Positions 15,323 to 24,568 are shown, numbered from the stretch's first letter. The stretch: 64,000 bases of DNA from RUG11237 sp045119215 (GCA_045119215.1 JBGVDD010000106.1:9655-73654); one strand, 5' to 3'. Made by a program: numbers and translations. Notes: generated from the sequence alone by a model not told the origin.

Positions 15323-16570
15323 TTATTTCTTACTTAACTCTTCTATGGCACGGTTTAACTGATTATCAGTCTTATCTTTCTTATATGCTTCTAAGTCAAA
15401 TTCCAGAGCAATATCCGGCTCTATACCCTTTTTGTGGATACATACACCACTTGGAGTATAGTATTTAGAAATGGTTACCTTCATGGCTGAGCCGTCTTTC
15501 AGGCCTATCATCTGCTGAACAATTCCCTTACCATAGGTAGTAGTTCCTATCAAAGTTCCAATTTTATAGTCCTTCACTGCACCGGCAAAAATTTCTGAGG
15601 CGCTGGCAGAATTTCCATTGACTAAAACCACAAGAGGAATGTCTATCTGGTTTTCTCCGTCTGTAGTATACTCCTCTCTCATGCCATATTTATTTTCATG
15701 GTAAACTAGCACTCCCTTAGGGCAAATGGTATCCAGAATATCTGCCACCACATCCAATCCACCCCCTGGGTTATCTCGCACATCAACGATAAGGGACGTC
15801 ATTCCCTGTTTTTTCAAAGACTCAAAAGCCTTCTTCCACTGATCCACTGTCACTTCATCAAACTCTGCAATTTGTATGTAGCCAATATTATTGTCTAACA
15901 TTTTACTTTCTACTGTGGGAATAGATATGGTTTTTCGCTCCACACTCATTTCTATTTCCTTATCATTACGCATGACAACAAGATTGACTTTTGTACCTTC
16001 AACGCCTTTTACCTTGGCAACTACACTAGATAAATCCTGACCTGTAACCTCTTCCCCCTCTACTTTATACAGTATATCATTTGTCTCCATTCCTGCCTTG
16101 GCTGCCGGGGAGCCTTCAAAAGGCCTGACAATTGTGATAATTCCAGTATCAGCATTCTGTGTTAACACAGCCCCGATTCCACAATATTCTCCTGCATAGG
16201 ATTGTTGAAATTCTTCATACTCTTCTTTTGTATAATATACTGAATATGGGTCTCCCAACGCTTCCAGCATTCCTTTATACACGCCTTCTTGCACTTGATT
16301 AATATCTTCCTCTTCAAGATAGTACTGGTCTATAATCTTCTGAATTCCCTCTGCTTTTTCTATTACACTTTGGGTTAATATGGTATTTCCATTGTTTCCC
16401 TGACCATTATGTTTTGCGTTATAGTTACCTATAAAATATCCTGCCCAGAACATGACCAAAATCAAGCTTACGCCCAAAAGCACTAATAGCAAAATCGCTA
16501 ATCTGTTTTTCTTATTTGGTGCTACTGTCCCTTGTGGCTGTATTACCTGCTGATTCTCATTCTCTTCCAT
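15323..16570 (-). CDS. ctpA: S41 family C-terminal processing protease
   Basis: Membrane-anchored periplasm-side serine protease with a PDZ domain. Seen: one N-terminal helix ('LAILLLVLLGVSLILVMFWAGYF', residues 24-46), PDZ region (about 125-205, 'EYCGIGAVL ... GSPAAKAGMETNDILYKVEG'), and the catalytic Ser-Lys pair in 'NGNSASASEIFAGAVKD' (Ser about 323) and 'TTTYGKGIVQQ' (Lys 348). Length 415 is typical. It follows the M23 hydrolase gene by about 25 nt in the ftsE-ftsX cluster, so it may process cell-wall hydrolase components at division. Confidence 0.95.
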   Translation of the reverse strand: MEENENQQVIQPQGTVAPNKKNRLAILLLVLLGVSLILVMFWAGYFIGNYNAKHNGQGNNGNTILTQSVIEKAEGIQKIIDQYYLEEEDINQVQEGVYKGMLEALGDPYSVYYTKEEYEEFQQSYAGEYCGIGAVLTQNADTGIITIVRPFEGSPAAKAGMETNDILYKVEGEEVTGQDLSSVVAKVKGVEGTKVNLVVMRNDKEIEMSVERKTISIPTVESKMLDNNIGYIQIAEFDEVTVDQWKKAFESLKKQGMTSLIVDVRDNPGGGLDVVADILDTICPKGVLVYHENKYGMREEYTTDGENQIDIPLVVLVNGNSASASEIFAGAVKDYKIGTLIGTTTYGKGIVQQMIGLKDGSAMKVTISKYYTPSGVCIHKKGIEPDIALEFDLEAYKKDKTDNQLNRAIEELSKK

Positions 16571-16595
16571 TTTCTTCCTCCAAACCTTTCCATGT

Positions 16596-17927
16596 TTACT
16601 GTAAATATTCCATCGGATCTACATATTCTCCATTTCGACGCACACCAAAATGCAAATGATTTCCGGTAGAACGTCCTGTAGTTCCAACCGCAGCAATGCA
16701 TTCTCCCTTGCTTACAGTATCTCCTGCACTTACATACAGTGCTGAAGCATGCATATAAATAGTATATAAGGTATCCCCATGAGCAATCATGACGAAGTTA
16801 CCCATGGATTCATTATAGTCTGCTGCCACTACGGTTCCATCATAGGCGGCTAGAATATCGGTTCCGGCAGGTGCTGCCATATCCAAGCCGTTGTGGAATT
16901 TTTCTACCATCAACGTAGGGTGCATACGCATTCCGTACTCACTAGAGATTCTGGTATATCCCGGACAAGGCCATGTGAACATACCTCCATCATAGGTCTG
17001 CCTGTTTATTACCGTCTTTGAACCATCCGGGTCACTCTTATTTGCTGCCGCCTCTGCCAGACGAACAGTTTCTTCCAGTTCTTTAATCACCCTGTCCTGC
17101 TCAGCAATAGCCTCTTCATATTCCTTAATCTGCTGTTCTTTATTATCAATCTGGGTTTGAACGGTATCTAACTCAGATTCTTTGGCCTCTACCAACATTT
17201 GGATAGCTGCAATCTTCTTTTTGGTGCTTTCCTGCTGTTCTTCTAATTCCTGCTGTTCTTTCGTCAGTTTTTCCTCTAAGCTTTCCACCTCTTTTCGAAT
17301 CCTTTCAAATTCTGTGAGCATATCCCTGTCATACTTTGAAACACTGACAACATAATCTGCTTTGTTTAGAAAATCTGCCATGGACTCTGAAGCAAGAAAC
17401 ATAGTGAGCATCTGGTCATTTCCCTCTTCATACATATACTTTATGCGAACTTTCATATCATTATACTGTTTTTCTTCCGTCTTCCTTGCTTTTCCCACAT
17501 CGGCGGCCACTTTTTCCACCTGGGAAATCTTATCCTGTAACTGGGTCTGTAAATCTTCCAGCTGTTGATTCACTCCCCCCAGCTCCACATCCAATTGTTG
17601 TACATGGCCTGCCACAGTCTGTTCCATGGATTTCAAATCGCTTAGCATCTGCTTTGCTGCATCAAGCCCCTGTTTCATGGTCTCTTTTTCTTCTTTGGCA
17701 TTATCCACTTCCTGATTGGCTTTTCTAACTGCCACAGAAGTGGGAGCTATCACACTGCTTCCCTGCGAATCCCCTGAAGTTGGAGTGGGGGTTTGTGAGT
17801 TTCCACCTTCCTGCACTTCTGCCTGGGTAGGAGTAATACTGCCTTCTTCCATGGCATATGCCATCCCTGACATATAAATAAAGCCCATTCCACACAACAT
17901 ATACCCCAAAATCTTTTTTTTCTTCAT
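16596..17927 (-). CDS. Coiled-coil M23 peptidase, EnvC/PcsB-like murein hydrolase regulator
   Basis: Exported protein with a signal peptide (first ~25 residues), a Pro/Thr/Gln linker, a long coiled coil (about 65-295, rich in Glu, Gln and Lys), and a C-terminal M23 domain (about 325-440) with 'EKFHNGLDMAAPAG' and 'STGNHLHFGVRRNGEYVDP'. Zinc ligands H...D in HNGLD and HLH are present, so it could be an active endopeptidase. Its gene follows ftsX by about 20 nt. Known FtsEX systems pass ATP-driven shape changes to such coiled-coil partners to activate wall cleavage; this is the likely partner here. Confidence 0.94.
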   Translation of the reverse strand: MKKKKILGYMLCGMGFIYMSGMAYAMEEGSITPTQAEVQEGGNSQTPTPTSGDSQGSSVIAPTSVAVRKANQEVDNAKEEKETMKQGLDAAKQMLSDLKSMEQTVAGHVQQLDVELGGVNQQLEDLQTQLQDKISQVEKVAADVGKARKTEEKQYNDMKVRIKYMYEEGNDQMLTMFLASESMADFLNKADYVVSVSKYDRDMLTEFERIRKEVESLEEKLTKEQQELEEQQESTKKKIAAIQMLVEAKESELDTVQTQIDNKEQQIKEYEEAIAEQDRVIKELEETVRLAEAAANKSDPDGSKTVINRQTYDGGMFTWPCPGYTRISSEYGMRMHPTLMVEKFHNGLDMAAPAGTDILAAYDGTVVAADYNESMGNFVMIAHGDTLYTIYMHASALYVSAGDTVSKGECIAAVGTTGRSTGNHLHFGVRRNGEYVDPMEYLQ

Positions 17928-17946
17928 AACAAAGCCTTTCTAAAAC

Positions 17947-18855
17947 TTAAACCCGTAAATGTTTCCTCAATGTAATATAACTTCCTAAAAAGCCGATTCC
18001 AACACCCAAGCACAAGGATACCGGAACCAATACTTCAAACACTTCACCGGCTACAATAAACGTCAGCCAATTTCCTAATCCTAATATTTTCTCTGTCATA
18101 TACGAAGATACCGCACCATAACAATAACGCAGTATTATTAACGGCACTACCGATCCAATAAATCCAATGGTAATTCCTTCTATAATAAAAGGTGCCTTAA
18201 CGAACAAATCGGTGGCTCCCATTAATTTCATAATCGCAATCTCTTCCTTTCGCACTGCAATACCAATCATTACTGTATTACTAATAAGGAAAATAGACAC
18301 TGCCATTAGAATTATCACAATAGCGGCTGTGACATAACCCAGCAGAATATTAAAGCTTGATAATGTAGTAGCCACCTGTTCCGAAGATTTCACCTGACGC
18401 ACTCCATCAATGGATTTGGCAAAATCCACCAGTTTCTTCTGTTTTTCCACGTCATTTAAGTAGACCTGGTAATTGGCTGAATTTGCCAATGGATTGTCAT
18501 CTGCAAATGCGTCTGCAAGTTCCGGTTTATCTCCAAAATATTCCTTTTTGAACTGTTCCCATGCAGCCTCTGCTGAGACGAAATTTACACTGGATACTTC
18601 ATCTCTCTTTTCTAATTTTCCACCGATATCCTGAATTTCTTCCTCAGAAAGTCCTTCCTCAAAAAATACGGTAATGGCAACTCCTGATTCTACCTGTGTA
18701 ACAATATTTTTAAAATTCAAAATAACAGAGAAAAACACTCCGAATAAAAAGATACAGGCCGCCATGGTACCCATAGATGCCAGGGAAAACATTTTATTTT
18801 TGTATATACTTTTAAAACCTTGTTGAAAGACATATCCTATTCCATTAATCTTCAT
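17947..18855 (-). CDS. ftsX: Cell division permease FtsX
   Basis: Membrane half of the FtsEX complex. Seen: an N-terminal helix ('MFSLASMGTMAACIFLFGVFF'), an extracellular loop of about 120 residues, then three C-terminal helices with 'IGIAVRKEEIAIMKLMGATDLFVKAPFIIEG', the FtsX signature. Start 18855 has GGAGG 8 nt upstream and overlaps the last codons of ftsE by 11 nt, which indicates translational coupling. Next gene downstream is the coiled-coil M23 hydrolase it likely controls. Confidence 0.96.
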   Translation of the reverse strand: MKINGIGYVFQQGFKSIYKNKMFSLASMGTMAACIFLFGVFFSVILNFKNIVTQVESGVAITVFFEEGLSEEEIQDIGGKLEKRDEVSSVNFVSAEAAWEQFKKEYFGDKPELADAFADDNPLANSANYQVYLNDVEKQKKLVDFAKSIDGVRQVKSSEQVATTLSSFNILLGYVTAAIVIILMAVSIFLISNTVMIGIAVRKEEIAIMKLMGATDLFVKAPFIIEGITIGFIGSVVPLIILRYCYGAVSSYMTEKILGLGNWLTFIVAGEVFEVLVPVSLCLGVGIGFLGSYITLRKHLRV

Positions 18856-19531
18856 AAATATATCCTCCATTTTCTTCGTCACTGATAATCACACCTTTTT
18901 GCATGGTGACAACTCTTTTTTTCATAGCATCCACAATTTCTCTGTTATGGGTAACTACCAAAACTGTAGTTCCATTTTTATTCACACGTTCTAATAACTT
19001 CATAATCTCCCATGAATTTTTAGGGTCAAGATTTCCTGTAGGCTCATCTGCCAAAAGAATTTCCGGCTTATTTACCAGTGCCCTGGCAAGTGCCACTCTC
19101 TGCTGTTCTCCACCAGATAACTCTTTTGGAAATGCTCTGTATTTTTCTGCCAGTCCTACCAATGACAGCATCTTTGGAACCCTCTTTTTGATATCCTTGG
19201 TAGGAGTTTGTATAATTCTCTGGGCAAAAGCAATGTTTTCGTACACATTTCTATCCTTTAACAATCTGAAATCCTGGAAAACCACTCCGATTTTTCTACG
19301 ATATTTTGGAATATTCCGTCGTTTCAAGGTGCCCAGCTCAAACCCATCCACGGTAATAGTTCCTTCTGTAGGCTCCAATTCCTTCAACAAAAGCTTTATC
19401 AGGGTAGATTTTCCTGAACCGCTGTTTCCCACCACAAACACAAATTCTCCCGGCTCAATATGCAGATTTATGCCATTTAACGCCGGTTGACCTGTGGAAT
19501 AACTCTTACTAACATTCTTCAAATCAATCAT
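18845..19531 (-). CDS. ftsE: Cell division ATP-binding protein FtsE
   Basis: ABC-type ATPase that drives FtsX. Seen: Walker A 'VGNSGSGKSTLIKLL' (about residues 34-46), Q-loop 'VFQDFRLL', signature 'LSGGEQQRVALARALV', Walker B 'EILLADEPTGNLD', and H-loop 'TVLVVTHN'. 228 residues, as expected. ATG at 19531 follows AGGAGGAG. First gene of the ftsE-ftsX-M23-ctpA cluster. Confidence 0.97.
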   Translation of the reverse strand: MIDLKNVSKSYSTGQPALNGINLHIEPGEFVFVVGNSGSGKSTLIKLLLKELEPTEGTITVDGFELGTLKRRNIPKYRRKIGVVFQDFRLLKDRNVYENIAFAQRIIQTPTKDIKKRVPKMLSLVGLAEKYRAFPKELSGGEQQRVALARALVNKPEILLADEPTGNLDPKNSWEIMKLLERVNKNGTTVLVVTHNREIVDAMKKRVVTMQKGVIISDEENGGYIYED

Positions 19532-19564
19532 CTTATCTGTCTCCTCCTAAAATAACTGAATCCG

Positions 19565-19597
19565 CAAAAATCCAGGGACGATAAATCGTCTCTGGAT
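19565..19597 (-). terminator. Terminator after the CdaR-type regulator
   Basis: Perfect 12-bp stem ATCCAGAGACGA with TCGTCCCTGGAT (one G-T) and loop TTTA, followed by TTTTTGCG on the minus strand. Confidence 0.85.
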
Positions 19598-19624
19598 AAA
19601 AGCAGTTGTTCTCATATTCCTTTT

Positions 19625-20710
19625 TTAATACTCAAAATCTTCCATATACTTCATGTATTTTACAACCATCAAAGCTATCCTAAACGTAATGGCATCCTCA
19701 AATACTCTTAAATCCAGGCCTGTGCTCTTTTGTAGCTTGTCTAATCTATACACTAAAGTATTTCTGTGAATGTACAACTGTCTGGATGTTTCTGACACAT
19801 TCAAACTGTTTTCAAAAAATTTATTAATAGTAGCCAGAGTTTCCTCATCAAAGCTATCCGGAGACTTTCCTCCAAAGATTTCTTTGATAAACATCTTACA
19901 TAAAGGAATTGGCAGCTGGTAAATTAATCTTCCGATTCCCAAAGAGCTATATGCAATAATGCTTCTCTCACTATAGAAAATCTTTCCTACATCCAACGCC
20001 ATCTTTGCTTCTTTATAGGAACGGGATACTTCTTTTATCTCGCCCACTATTGTACCATAAGCAATATGTGTTCCGCAATTGTCTTCCTCAAATAAATTTA
20101 AAATCATCTGGGCAATTTTTTCCATATCATCGTAAGTCTCATTTTCTGCCAATTCTTTTACCACAATGATATTTTTTTCATCCACCGCCGTAACAAAATC
20201 TTTGGATTTTCCTCCAAAAAGGCCTCTTACATTCTCTAAGACAACCCCTTCCTTGTCGTTCTTGGACTCTACGATAAACACAACCCTTCTTGCCTCTGTA
20301 TCGATATGAAGCTTTTTGGAACGATTGTAAATGTCAACCAACAACAAATTGTCCAACAACAAATTCTTGATAAAATTATCTTTATCAAATCTCTCTTTAT
20401 AAGCCACCAACAGATTCTGAATCTGGAATGCTGCGATTTTTCCCACTAAATATACGTCATCATTGGCTCCACTGGCAATCAACACATATTCTAACTGATT
20501 GTCATCAAATACTTTAAAAAACTGATAACCTTGTACCTCCTGACTATCTGCAGGAGAATTTACAAATGCCACAATAGCAGCTTCACATTCCTCAATTCCT
20601 TCTGTGGTTGTAGCCAAAACATGTGCCTCTGTATCTACAATAGCTAACTCAATTCTAGTAATATTTTTTAATCCATCAATTGTATTCTGTAAAATCTGAT
20701 TTGAAATCAT
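19625..20710 (-). CDS. CdaR/PucR-type transcription regulator
   Basis: 361 residues. Seen: an N-terminal sensing region resembling a sugar-diacid or GAF-like domain ('IARIELAIVDTEAHVLAT'-like, beginning near residue 10), a central GGDEF-like relic region, and a C-terminal PucR helix-turn-helix ('FFENSLNVSETSRQLYIHRNTLVYRLDKLQ', about 305-335). Known members respond to sugar diacids or purines; the ligand here is not evident and no catabolic genes are adjacent. ATG at 20710 follows GGAGG. It is divergent from yjfB, with a 16-bp inverted repeat in the gap. Confidence 0.88.
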   Translation of the reverse strand: MISNQILQNTIDGLKNITRIELAIVDTEAHVLATTTEGIEECEAAIVAFVNSPADSQEVQGYQFFKVFDDNQLEYVLIASGANDDVYLVGKIAAFQIQNLLVAYKERFDKDNFIKNLLLDNLLLVDIYNRSKKLHIDTEARRVVFIVESKNDKEGVVLENVRGLFGGKSKDFVTAVDEKNIIVVKELAENETYDDMEKIAQMILNLFEEDNCGTHIAYGTIVGEIKEVSRSYKEAKMALDVGKIFYSERSIIAYSSLGIGRLIYQLPIPLCKMFIKEIFGGKSPDSFDEETLATINKFFENSLNVSETSRQLYIHRNTLVYRLDKLQKSTGLDLRVFEDAITFRIALMVVKYMKYMEDFEY

Positions 20711-20760
20711 ACAGTTACCTCCATTTCCTACTACTTACTCTTTTTTCCCCATACTCTTAA

Positions 20761-20797
20761 CAACTATTGTCAATGGTTCAAACCTTTGACATAGTTA
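20761..20797. promoter_or_regulatory. Imperfect 16-17 bp inverted repeat upstream of the CdaR-type gene
   Basis: AACTATTGTCAATGGTT and, 2 nt later, AACCTTTGACATAGTT are imperfect complements (one insertion and one mismatch). It lies about 55 nt before the regulator's start, a suitable place for self-regulation. The rest of 20798-20952 is AT-rich with nothing else I can identify. Confidence 0.4.
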
Positions 20798-20952
20798 TTC
20801 TTTCTATATGTCTTTCACTTCATTTACTCACGTTATATTTATTTTATAACACTTTCACTAAAAAATAAAGAGAAATTTTGGTTTTTTTGTGATTATTTTA
20901 TTTTTATTTTATATAATTTCATATTTTCATGGAATTTTCCTTAAAAAAATAC

Positions 20953-20958
20953 TATAAT
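20953..20958 (+). promoter_or_regulatory. Candidate -10 element for yjfB
   Basis: A perfect TATAAT lies 35 nt before the yjfB start, but no clear -35 hexamer is found at 16-18 nt, so the promoter class is uncertain. Confidence 0.35.
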
Positions 20959-20992
20959 TATGTTAGATTTAAGAGGAGAAAGGAGGATTTCT

Positions 20993-21169
20993 ATGGATAT
21001 CGCTGAAATCTCACTGGCCAATATGCAGGCAACAACCATGAACGCTGTAGGATTCGCCGTCCTTGATATGTCCATGGAAGCCGTAGAAGAAACCGGAGAT
21101 TCTATGGTAAAAATGATGGAACAATCTGTATGTCCTCATTTGGGACAAAATATTGATGTTAGTGTGTAA
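20993..21169 (+). CDS. yjfB: YjfB family putative motility protein
   Basis: 58 residues: 'MDIAEISLANMQATTMNAVG' followed by 'AVLDMSMEAVEETGDSMVKMMEQSV', matching the YjfB family, which is linked to motility in Firmicutes but of unknown mechanism. AGGAGG (20981-20986) fixes the ATG at 20993. It stands alone on the plus strand, with its own terminator, divergent from the CdaR-type gene. It fits the flagellar lifestyle shown elsewhere in the window. Confidence 0.88.
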   Translation: MDIAEISLANMQATTMNAVGFAVLDMSMEAVEETGDSMVKMMEQSVCPHLGQNIDVSV

Positions 21170-21171
21170 CC

Positions 21172-21208
21172 AAAAAGGAGTATGGTACTTTGTACCATAC
21201 TCCTTTTT
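21172..21208. terminator. Strong bidirectional terminator
   Basis: AAAAAGGAGTATGGTAC pairs perfectly with GTACCATACTCCTTTTT across a 3-nt loop. It serves yjfB on the plus strand and ridA on the minus strand. Confidence 0.92.
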
Positions 21209-21236
21209 GATAATTTCTTCTTTTCCTTAATTTAAA

Positions 21237-21611
21237 TTATTTGATTGCAATAGCTTCTACTTCCAAGAAGACATCCTTTGGAATTCTTGCTACTTCCACA
21301 CATGAACGTGCCGGGAATACTCCGGTAAAGTATTTTGCGTAGATTTCATTAATCTTTCCAAAATCCTCCATGTTCTTAATAAATACCACGGTCTTTACAA
21401 CATTTTCCATACAGCTTCCTGCATCCTTTAAAAGATTAGACATATTTAAGAATGCCTGTTCCGCCTGTTCTTCCACGGTAGCTGGAATTTCTCCTGTAGC
21501 AGGATTTACCGGAATCACTCCTGAGGTATAAATCATACCATTTACCTCGATTGCCTGTGAGTATGGTCCAATGGCTGCCGGTGCGTTTGGTGTACTAATT
21601 GCTTTTTTCAT
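21237..21611 (-). CDS. ridA: RidA family reactive intermediate deaminase
   Basis: Hydrolyses reactive enamine/imine products of PLP enzymes. 124 residues with the expected 'APAAIGPYSQAIEVNGMIYTSG' start and the substrate-binding arginine in 'VFPARSCVEVARIPKDVFLEVEAIA'. ATG at 21611 follows GGAGGAATG. It sits 50 nt after cvfB on the same strand. Confidence 0.96.
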   Translation of the reverse strand: MKKAISTPNAPAAIGPYSQAIEVNGMIYTSGVIPVNPATGEIPATVEEQAEQAFLNMSNLLKDAGSCMENVVKTVVFIKNMEDFGKINEIYAKYFTGVFPARSCVEVARIPKDVFLEVEAIAIK

Positions 21612-21663
21612 CTTTCATTCCTCCATTTATGTTTACAAGTTTTAATAAAGTTACCCATTTTGT

Positions 21664-22500
21664 TTATTTTATCTTGATTTCTGTTTCTGTAATCTGGATT
21701 TTCCCTGCTTTTAATAAATTTCCTATGGCACGCTTAAATGCATTTTTACTCATAGAAAACTCTTCCTTGATTCTTTCCGGTGACACATTTTTATCCGTAA
21801 AAGGAAAGCTTCCTCCTCTGTCCATCAACTCGTCTAGAAGAAAACCAGCATCTTCATCCATCTGCATGTATGCCTTCTTTTTCATGCTCAAATCAAGCTT
21901 TCCATCCTCTTTCACGCTACTGACTCTTGCAGTTGTAATGTCCCCGATAGAAAGTTTTTCAAAAACTTCCTTTGCCGGAATCCGGGCAGAATAAACATTA
22001 TCCACTGCCACATAGACTCCATATTCTTTACTTACATCGTAGACGATACCTGTAACCATATCATCCTTCATATATGTGGAGTCTTTGCGAAGATGTGGAT
22101 ATACCTTCATAGTTGCACATAATCTGTTGCTTTTATCCACATACAAAGCCACCAGATACTCTTTCCCCGGAATTACTTCACAGCTTTGTTCTTTGAAAGG
22201 CAGCAATAAATCCTTTTCTAAGCCCCAATCTAAAAAGGCTCCGATTTTTCCTGTCTCTTTTACTTTTAACACCGCCGGTTTTCCAATCTGTATCATAGGT
22301 TCTTTGACTGTAGCAATCATTCTGTCATCCGAATCCTTATACAAAAATACTTCTATGGAATCTGAAATTTCCAAGTCTTGCGGCACTTGCTTTCTAGGTA
22401 ATAACACCCTTACTTCATCATCCATTTTTTCTGCTAAATAAACCCCAAATTCCACTTTTTTTACTACCGTCAATACCTGTTTTTTTCCTAATTCTAACAT
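21664..22500 (-). CDS. cvfB: CvfB-type S1 RNA-binding protein
   Basis: Cytoplasmic RNA-binding protein, linked to virulence regulation in staphylococci. Three S1-like domains followed by a winged helix: 'VEFGVYLAEKMDDEVRVLLPRKQVP', 'KIGAFLDWGLEKDLLLPF', 'EYGVYVAVDNVYSARIPAKEV', then 'MSKNAFKRAIGNLLKAGKI'. 278 residues is the usual length. ATG at 22500 has only a weak AGGA upstream. It follows the thioesterase gene by 21 nt. Confidence 0.92.
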   Translation of the reverse strand: MLELGKKQVLTVVKKVEFGVYLAEKMDDEVRVLLPRKQVPQDLEISDSIEVFLYKDSDDRMIATVKEPMIQIGKPAVLKVKETGKIGAFLDWGLEKDLLLPFKEQSCEVIPGKEYLVALYVDKSNRLCATMKVYPHLRKDSTYMKDDMVTGIVYDVSKEYGVYVAVDNVYSARIPAKEVFEKLSIGDITTARVSSVKEDGKLDLSMKKKAYMQMDEDAGFLLDELMDRGGSFPFTDKNVSPERIKEEFSMSKNAFKRAIGNLLKAGKIQITETEIKIK

Positions 22501-22521
22501 ATCATCCTGCTTTCCAAACCA

Positions 22522-23253
22522 TCATACAGCTAAAAGTAGCTCAATCACCGCATATGGTTTTCCATCTTCATTATTTAGTGCCACAACCACCTTCTCCTGT
22601 TCTTTATAAACCACAGGAAAAATTATATCCCCTAACACCGCAGCTTTCCTATACTCTGCACGCATCTGTTTTACTTTTCCTTCTATCTCCAATCCACTCT
22701 CATGTTCCACTGCCTGACAAGCCATCTTTAAATACTGCCCATTATTTACGTGGTCGTTGGTATCTAAATGATAATTTAAAACTGTAATCTGCTCTGTGGA
22801 AATTCCACCTTCCTTTGGTAATACAATATGCATATTCTCGTATTCCATAGGAAGTCTCTCTTCTAAACAATACGCATCTATCTGTTCTTTGTCAACCCTT
22901 ACCGGTTTCATTGTATTTCTATCCAGACAAAGCCAAACGGAATTGGCATAGGCAACATACTTCCCGGTTTCATCATACATCATAAAATTGCGGTATCCAA
23001 AGGAATGTTTAAAATCATAGGCCTTGGTCCCAATCTTAATGTTTTCTCCCATTCTTGGATATTTTTCTACTACAATCTGCCAGGATAGTAAAACCCAGGT
23101 ATTTCTCCCTTCCAGCAAATGCTCTAAACCATAGCCAATATCCAGAGAATGAAAATTGGTACAATCTTGAAAATAATTCAAGATAGCTTCTAAAGTTAAT
23201 CGTCCATCTTTTCCTGTCTCGCTGTAGCGGACCCTGCTTTCAAACTGATACAT
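22522..23253 (-). CDS. Acyl-ACP thioesterase
   Basis: Releases free fatty acids from acyl-carrier protein; related to plant FatA/FatB and found in many gut Clostridia. Double hot-dog fold: N-terminal 'SRVRYSETGKDGRLTLEAILNYFQDC', and C-terminal catalytic segment 'HLDTNDHVNNGQYLKMA' with the Asn/His of the active site. 243 residues. Start 23253 ('MYQFESR') is chosen because AAAGGGG lies 5-8 nt upstream; the frame is open 9 codons further. It precedes cvfB in a likely operon. Confidence 0.92.
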   Translation of the reverse strand: MYQFESRVRYSETGKDGRLTLEAILNYFQDCTNFHSLDIGYGLEHLLEGRNTWVLLSWQIVVEKYPRMGENIKIGTKAYDFKHSFGYRNFMMYDETGKYVAYANSVWLCLDRNTMKPVRVDKEQIDAYCLEERLPMEYENMHIVLPKEGGISTEQITVLNYHLDTNDHVNNGQYLKMACQAVEHESGLEIEGKVKQMRAEYRKAAVLGDIIFPVVYKEQEKVVVALNNEDGKPYAVIELLLAV

Positions 23254-23317
23254 AAAAACCCCTTTTCCAATTTCATGCAAAAGAAAGGAGAATGGACACC
23301 TCCACTCTCCTGGTGAG

Positions 23318-23389
23318 CTGGGCTACAAGGATTCGAACCTTGAAATGCTGGAGTCAGAGTCCAGTGCCTTACCATTTGGCGATAGCCCA
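23318..23389 (-). tRNA. tRNA-Gln (anticodon CTG), copy 1
   Basis: Cloverleaf with acceptor TGGGCTA/TAGCCCA, anticodon stem CTGGA/TCCAG around loop CTCTGAC (anticodon CUG), and T-arm CAAGG-TTCGAAT-CCTTG. No encoded CCA. Identical to the copy at 23425-23496; decodes CAG. Confidence 0.97.
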
Positions 23390-23424
23390 ATATTTATTTT
23401 TCATAATCACCAACTCGGTGAGAG

Positions 23425-23496
23425 CTGGGCTACAAGGATTCGAACCTTGAAATGCTGGAGTCAGAGTCCAGTGCCTTACCATTTGGCGATAGCCCA
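23425..23496 (-). tRNA. tRNA-Gln (anticodon CTG), copy 2
   Basis: Same sequence as the copy 107 bp away, so a recent tandem duplication. Transcribed first on the minus strand. The gap between the two is 35 nt, so one transcript may carry both. Confidence 0.97.
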
Positions 23497-23651
23497 TTGT
23501 TTACTTCCCGTGCCAAAGCACAAAAATGATTATATACGAAGTTTTTTAAAATTGCAAGTACTTTTTTAAAAAAATTTGAAAAAGTTTGAAAAAAAATTTT
23601 TTCTATGTTACAATTCAATTAAAAATTGTAAGCAGAAAGGAAAAACAACAT

Positions 23652-24509
23652 ATGTGGGTTGCAAATAATTGGAAAGATTATCAAGTATTAGATACCTCCA
23701 GAGGTGAAAAATTAGAACGTTGGGGAGAATACTATCTGGTTCGCCCGGACCCTCAAGTCATTTGGGACACCAAAAGGGAAAATAAGCATTGGAAGCGTAT
23801 GAACGGTCATTATCATAGAAGTTCCAAAGGCGGCGGACAATGGGAATTCTTTGATTTACCAGAACAGTGGAGCATCCAGTACCACAACTTAACTTTTCAA
23901 TTAAAGCCCTTTAGCTTTAAACATACCGGACTTTTTCCAGAGCAGGCAGTAAACTGGGACTGGTTTTCTGATAAAATCAAAAATGCCAACCGTCCAATCA
24001 AAGTGTTAAATCTCTTTGCCTACACAGGTGGAGCTACATTGGCCGCTGCTGCTGCCGGTGCTCAAGTGACCCATGTAGATGCTTCGAAAGGAATGGTTAC
24101 CTGGGCAAAAGAAAACGCAAAATCCTCTGGTCTGGAGAATGCTCCAATTCGATGGCTGGTAGATGACTGCGGAAAGTTTGTGGAACGTGAAATCCGAAGA
24201 GGCAACAAATACGATGCCATCATCATGGATCCCCCCTCTTACGGTCGTGGCCCTAAGGGAGAAATCTGGAAAATCGAAGAATCTCTCTATCCTTTTGTAA
24301 AGCTATGTACCCAGATTTTGTCAGATAAACCTTTGTTTGTGTTGATTAACTCCTATACTACCGGATTACAGCCAGCAGTGTTACATTATATCCTGTCTAC
24401 GGAAATGAAAAAATTCGGTGGAAAAGTAACTGCTGACGAAATCGGACTCCCGGTAAAGGATAACGGACTGGTACTCCCCTGTGGTGCTTCCGGACGTTGG
24501 GAAAATTAA
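23652..24509 (+). CDS. Class I SAM-dependent methyltransferase (RlmI-like)
   Basis: Likely an rRNA methyltransferase. Seen: 'VLNLFAYTGGATLAAAAAG' (SAM-binding motif I), 'VDASKGMVTWAKENA' (motif II), and the active-site 'AIIMDPPSYGRGPKGE' (DPPSY motif). It lacks a PUA domain present in full RlmI, being 285 residues. I take the ATG at 23652 because GAAAGGA precedes it by about 11 nt; the frame is open 22 codons upstream through an AT-rich promoter region. Ends at a strong terminator. Confidence 0.9.
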   Translation: MWVANNWKDYQVLDTSRGEKLERWGEYYLVRPDPQVIWDTKRENKHWKRMNGHYHRSSKGGGQWEFFDLPEQWSIQYHNLTFQLKPFSFKHTGLFPEQAVNWDWFSDKIKNANRPIKVLNLFAYTGGATLAAAAAGAQVTHVDASKGMVTWAKENAKSSGLENAPIRWLVDDCGKFVEREIRRGNKYDAIIMDPPSYGRGPKGEIWKIEESLYPFVKLCTQILSDKPLFVLINSYTTGLQPAVLHYILSTEMKKFGGKVTADEIGLPVKDNGLVLPCGASGRWEN

Positions 24510-24515
24510 GAAAAT

Positions 24516-24545
24516 AAAAAAGGACTGTGATGCAGTCCTTTTTTA
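24516..24545 (+). terminator. Terminator after the methyltransferase
   Basis: AAAAAAGGACTG pairs with CAGTCCTTTTTTA, with a T-run on the plus strand; also usable for the minus-strand cyclophilin gene. Confidence 0.88.
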
Positions 24546-24568
24546 TTTCCTTATTTTTATCTTTTTAC

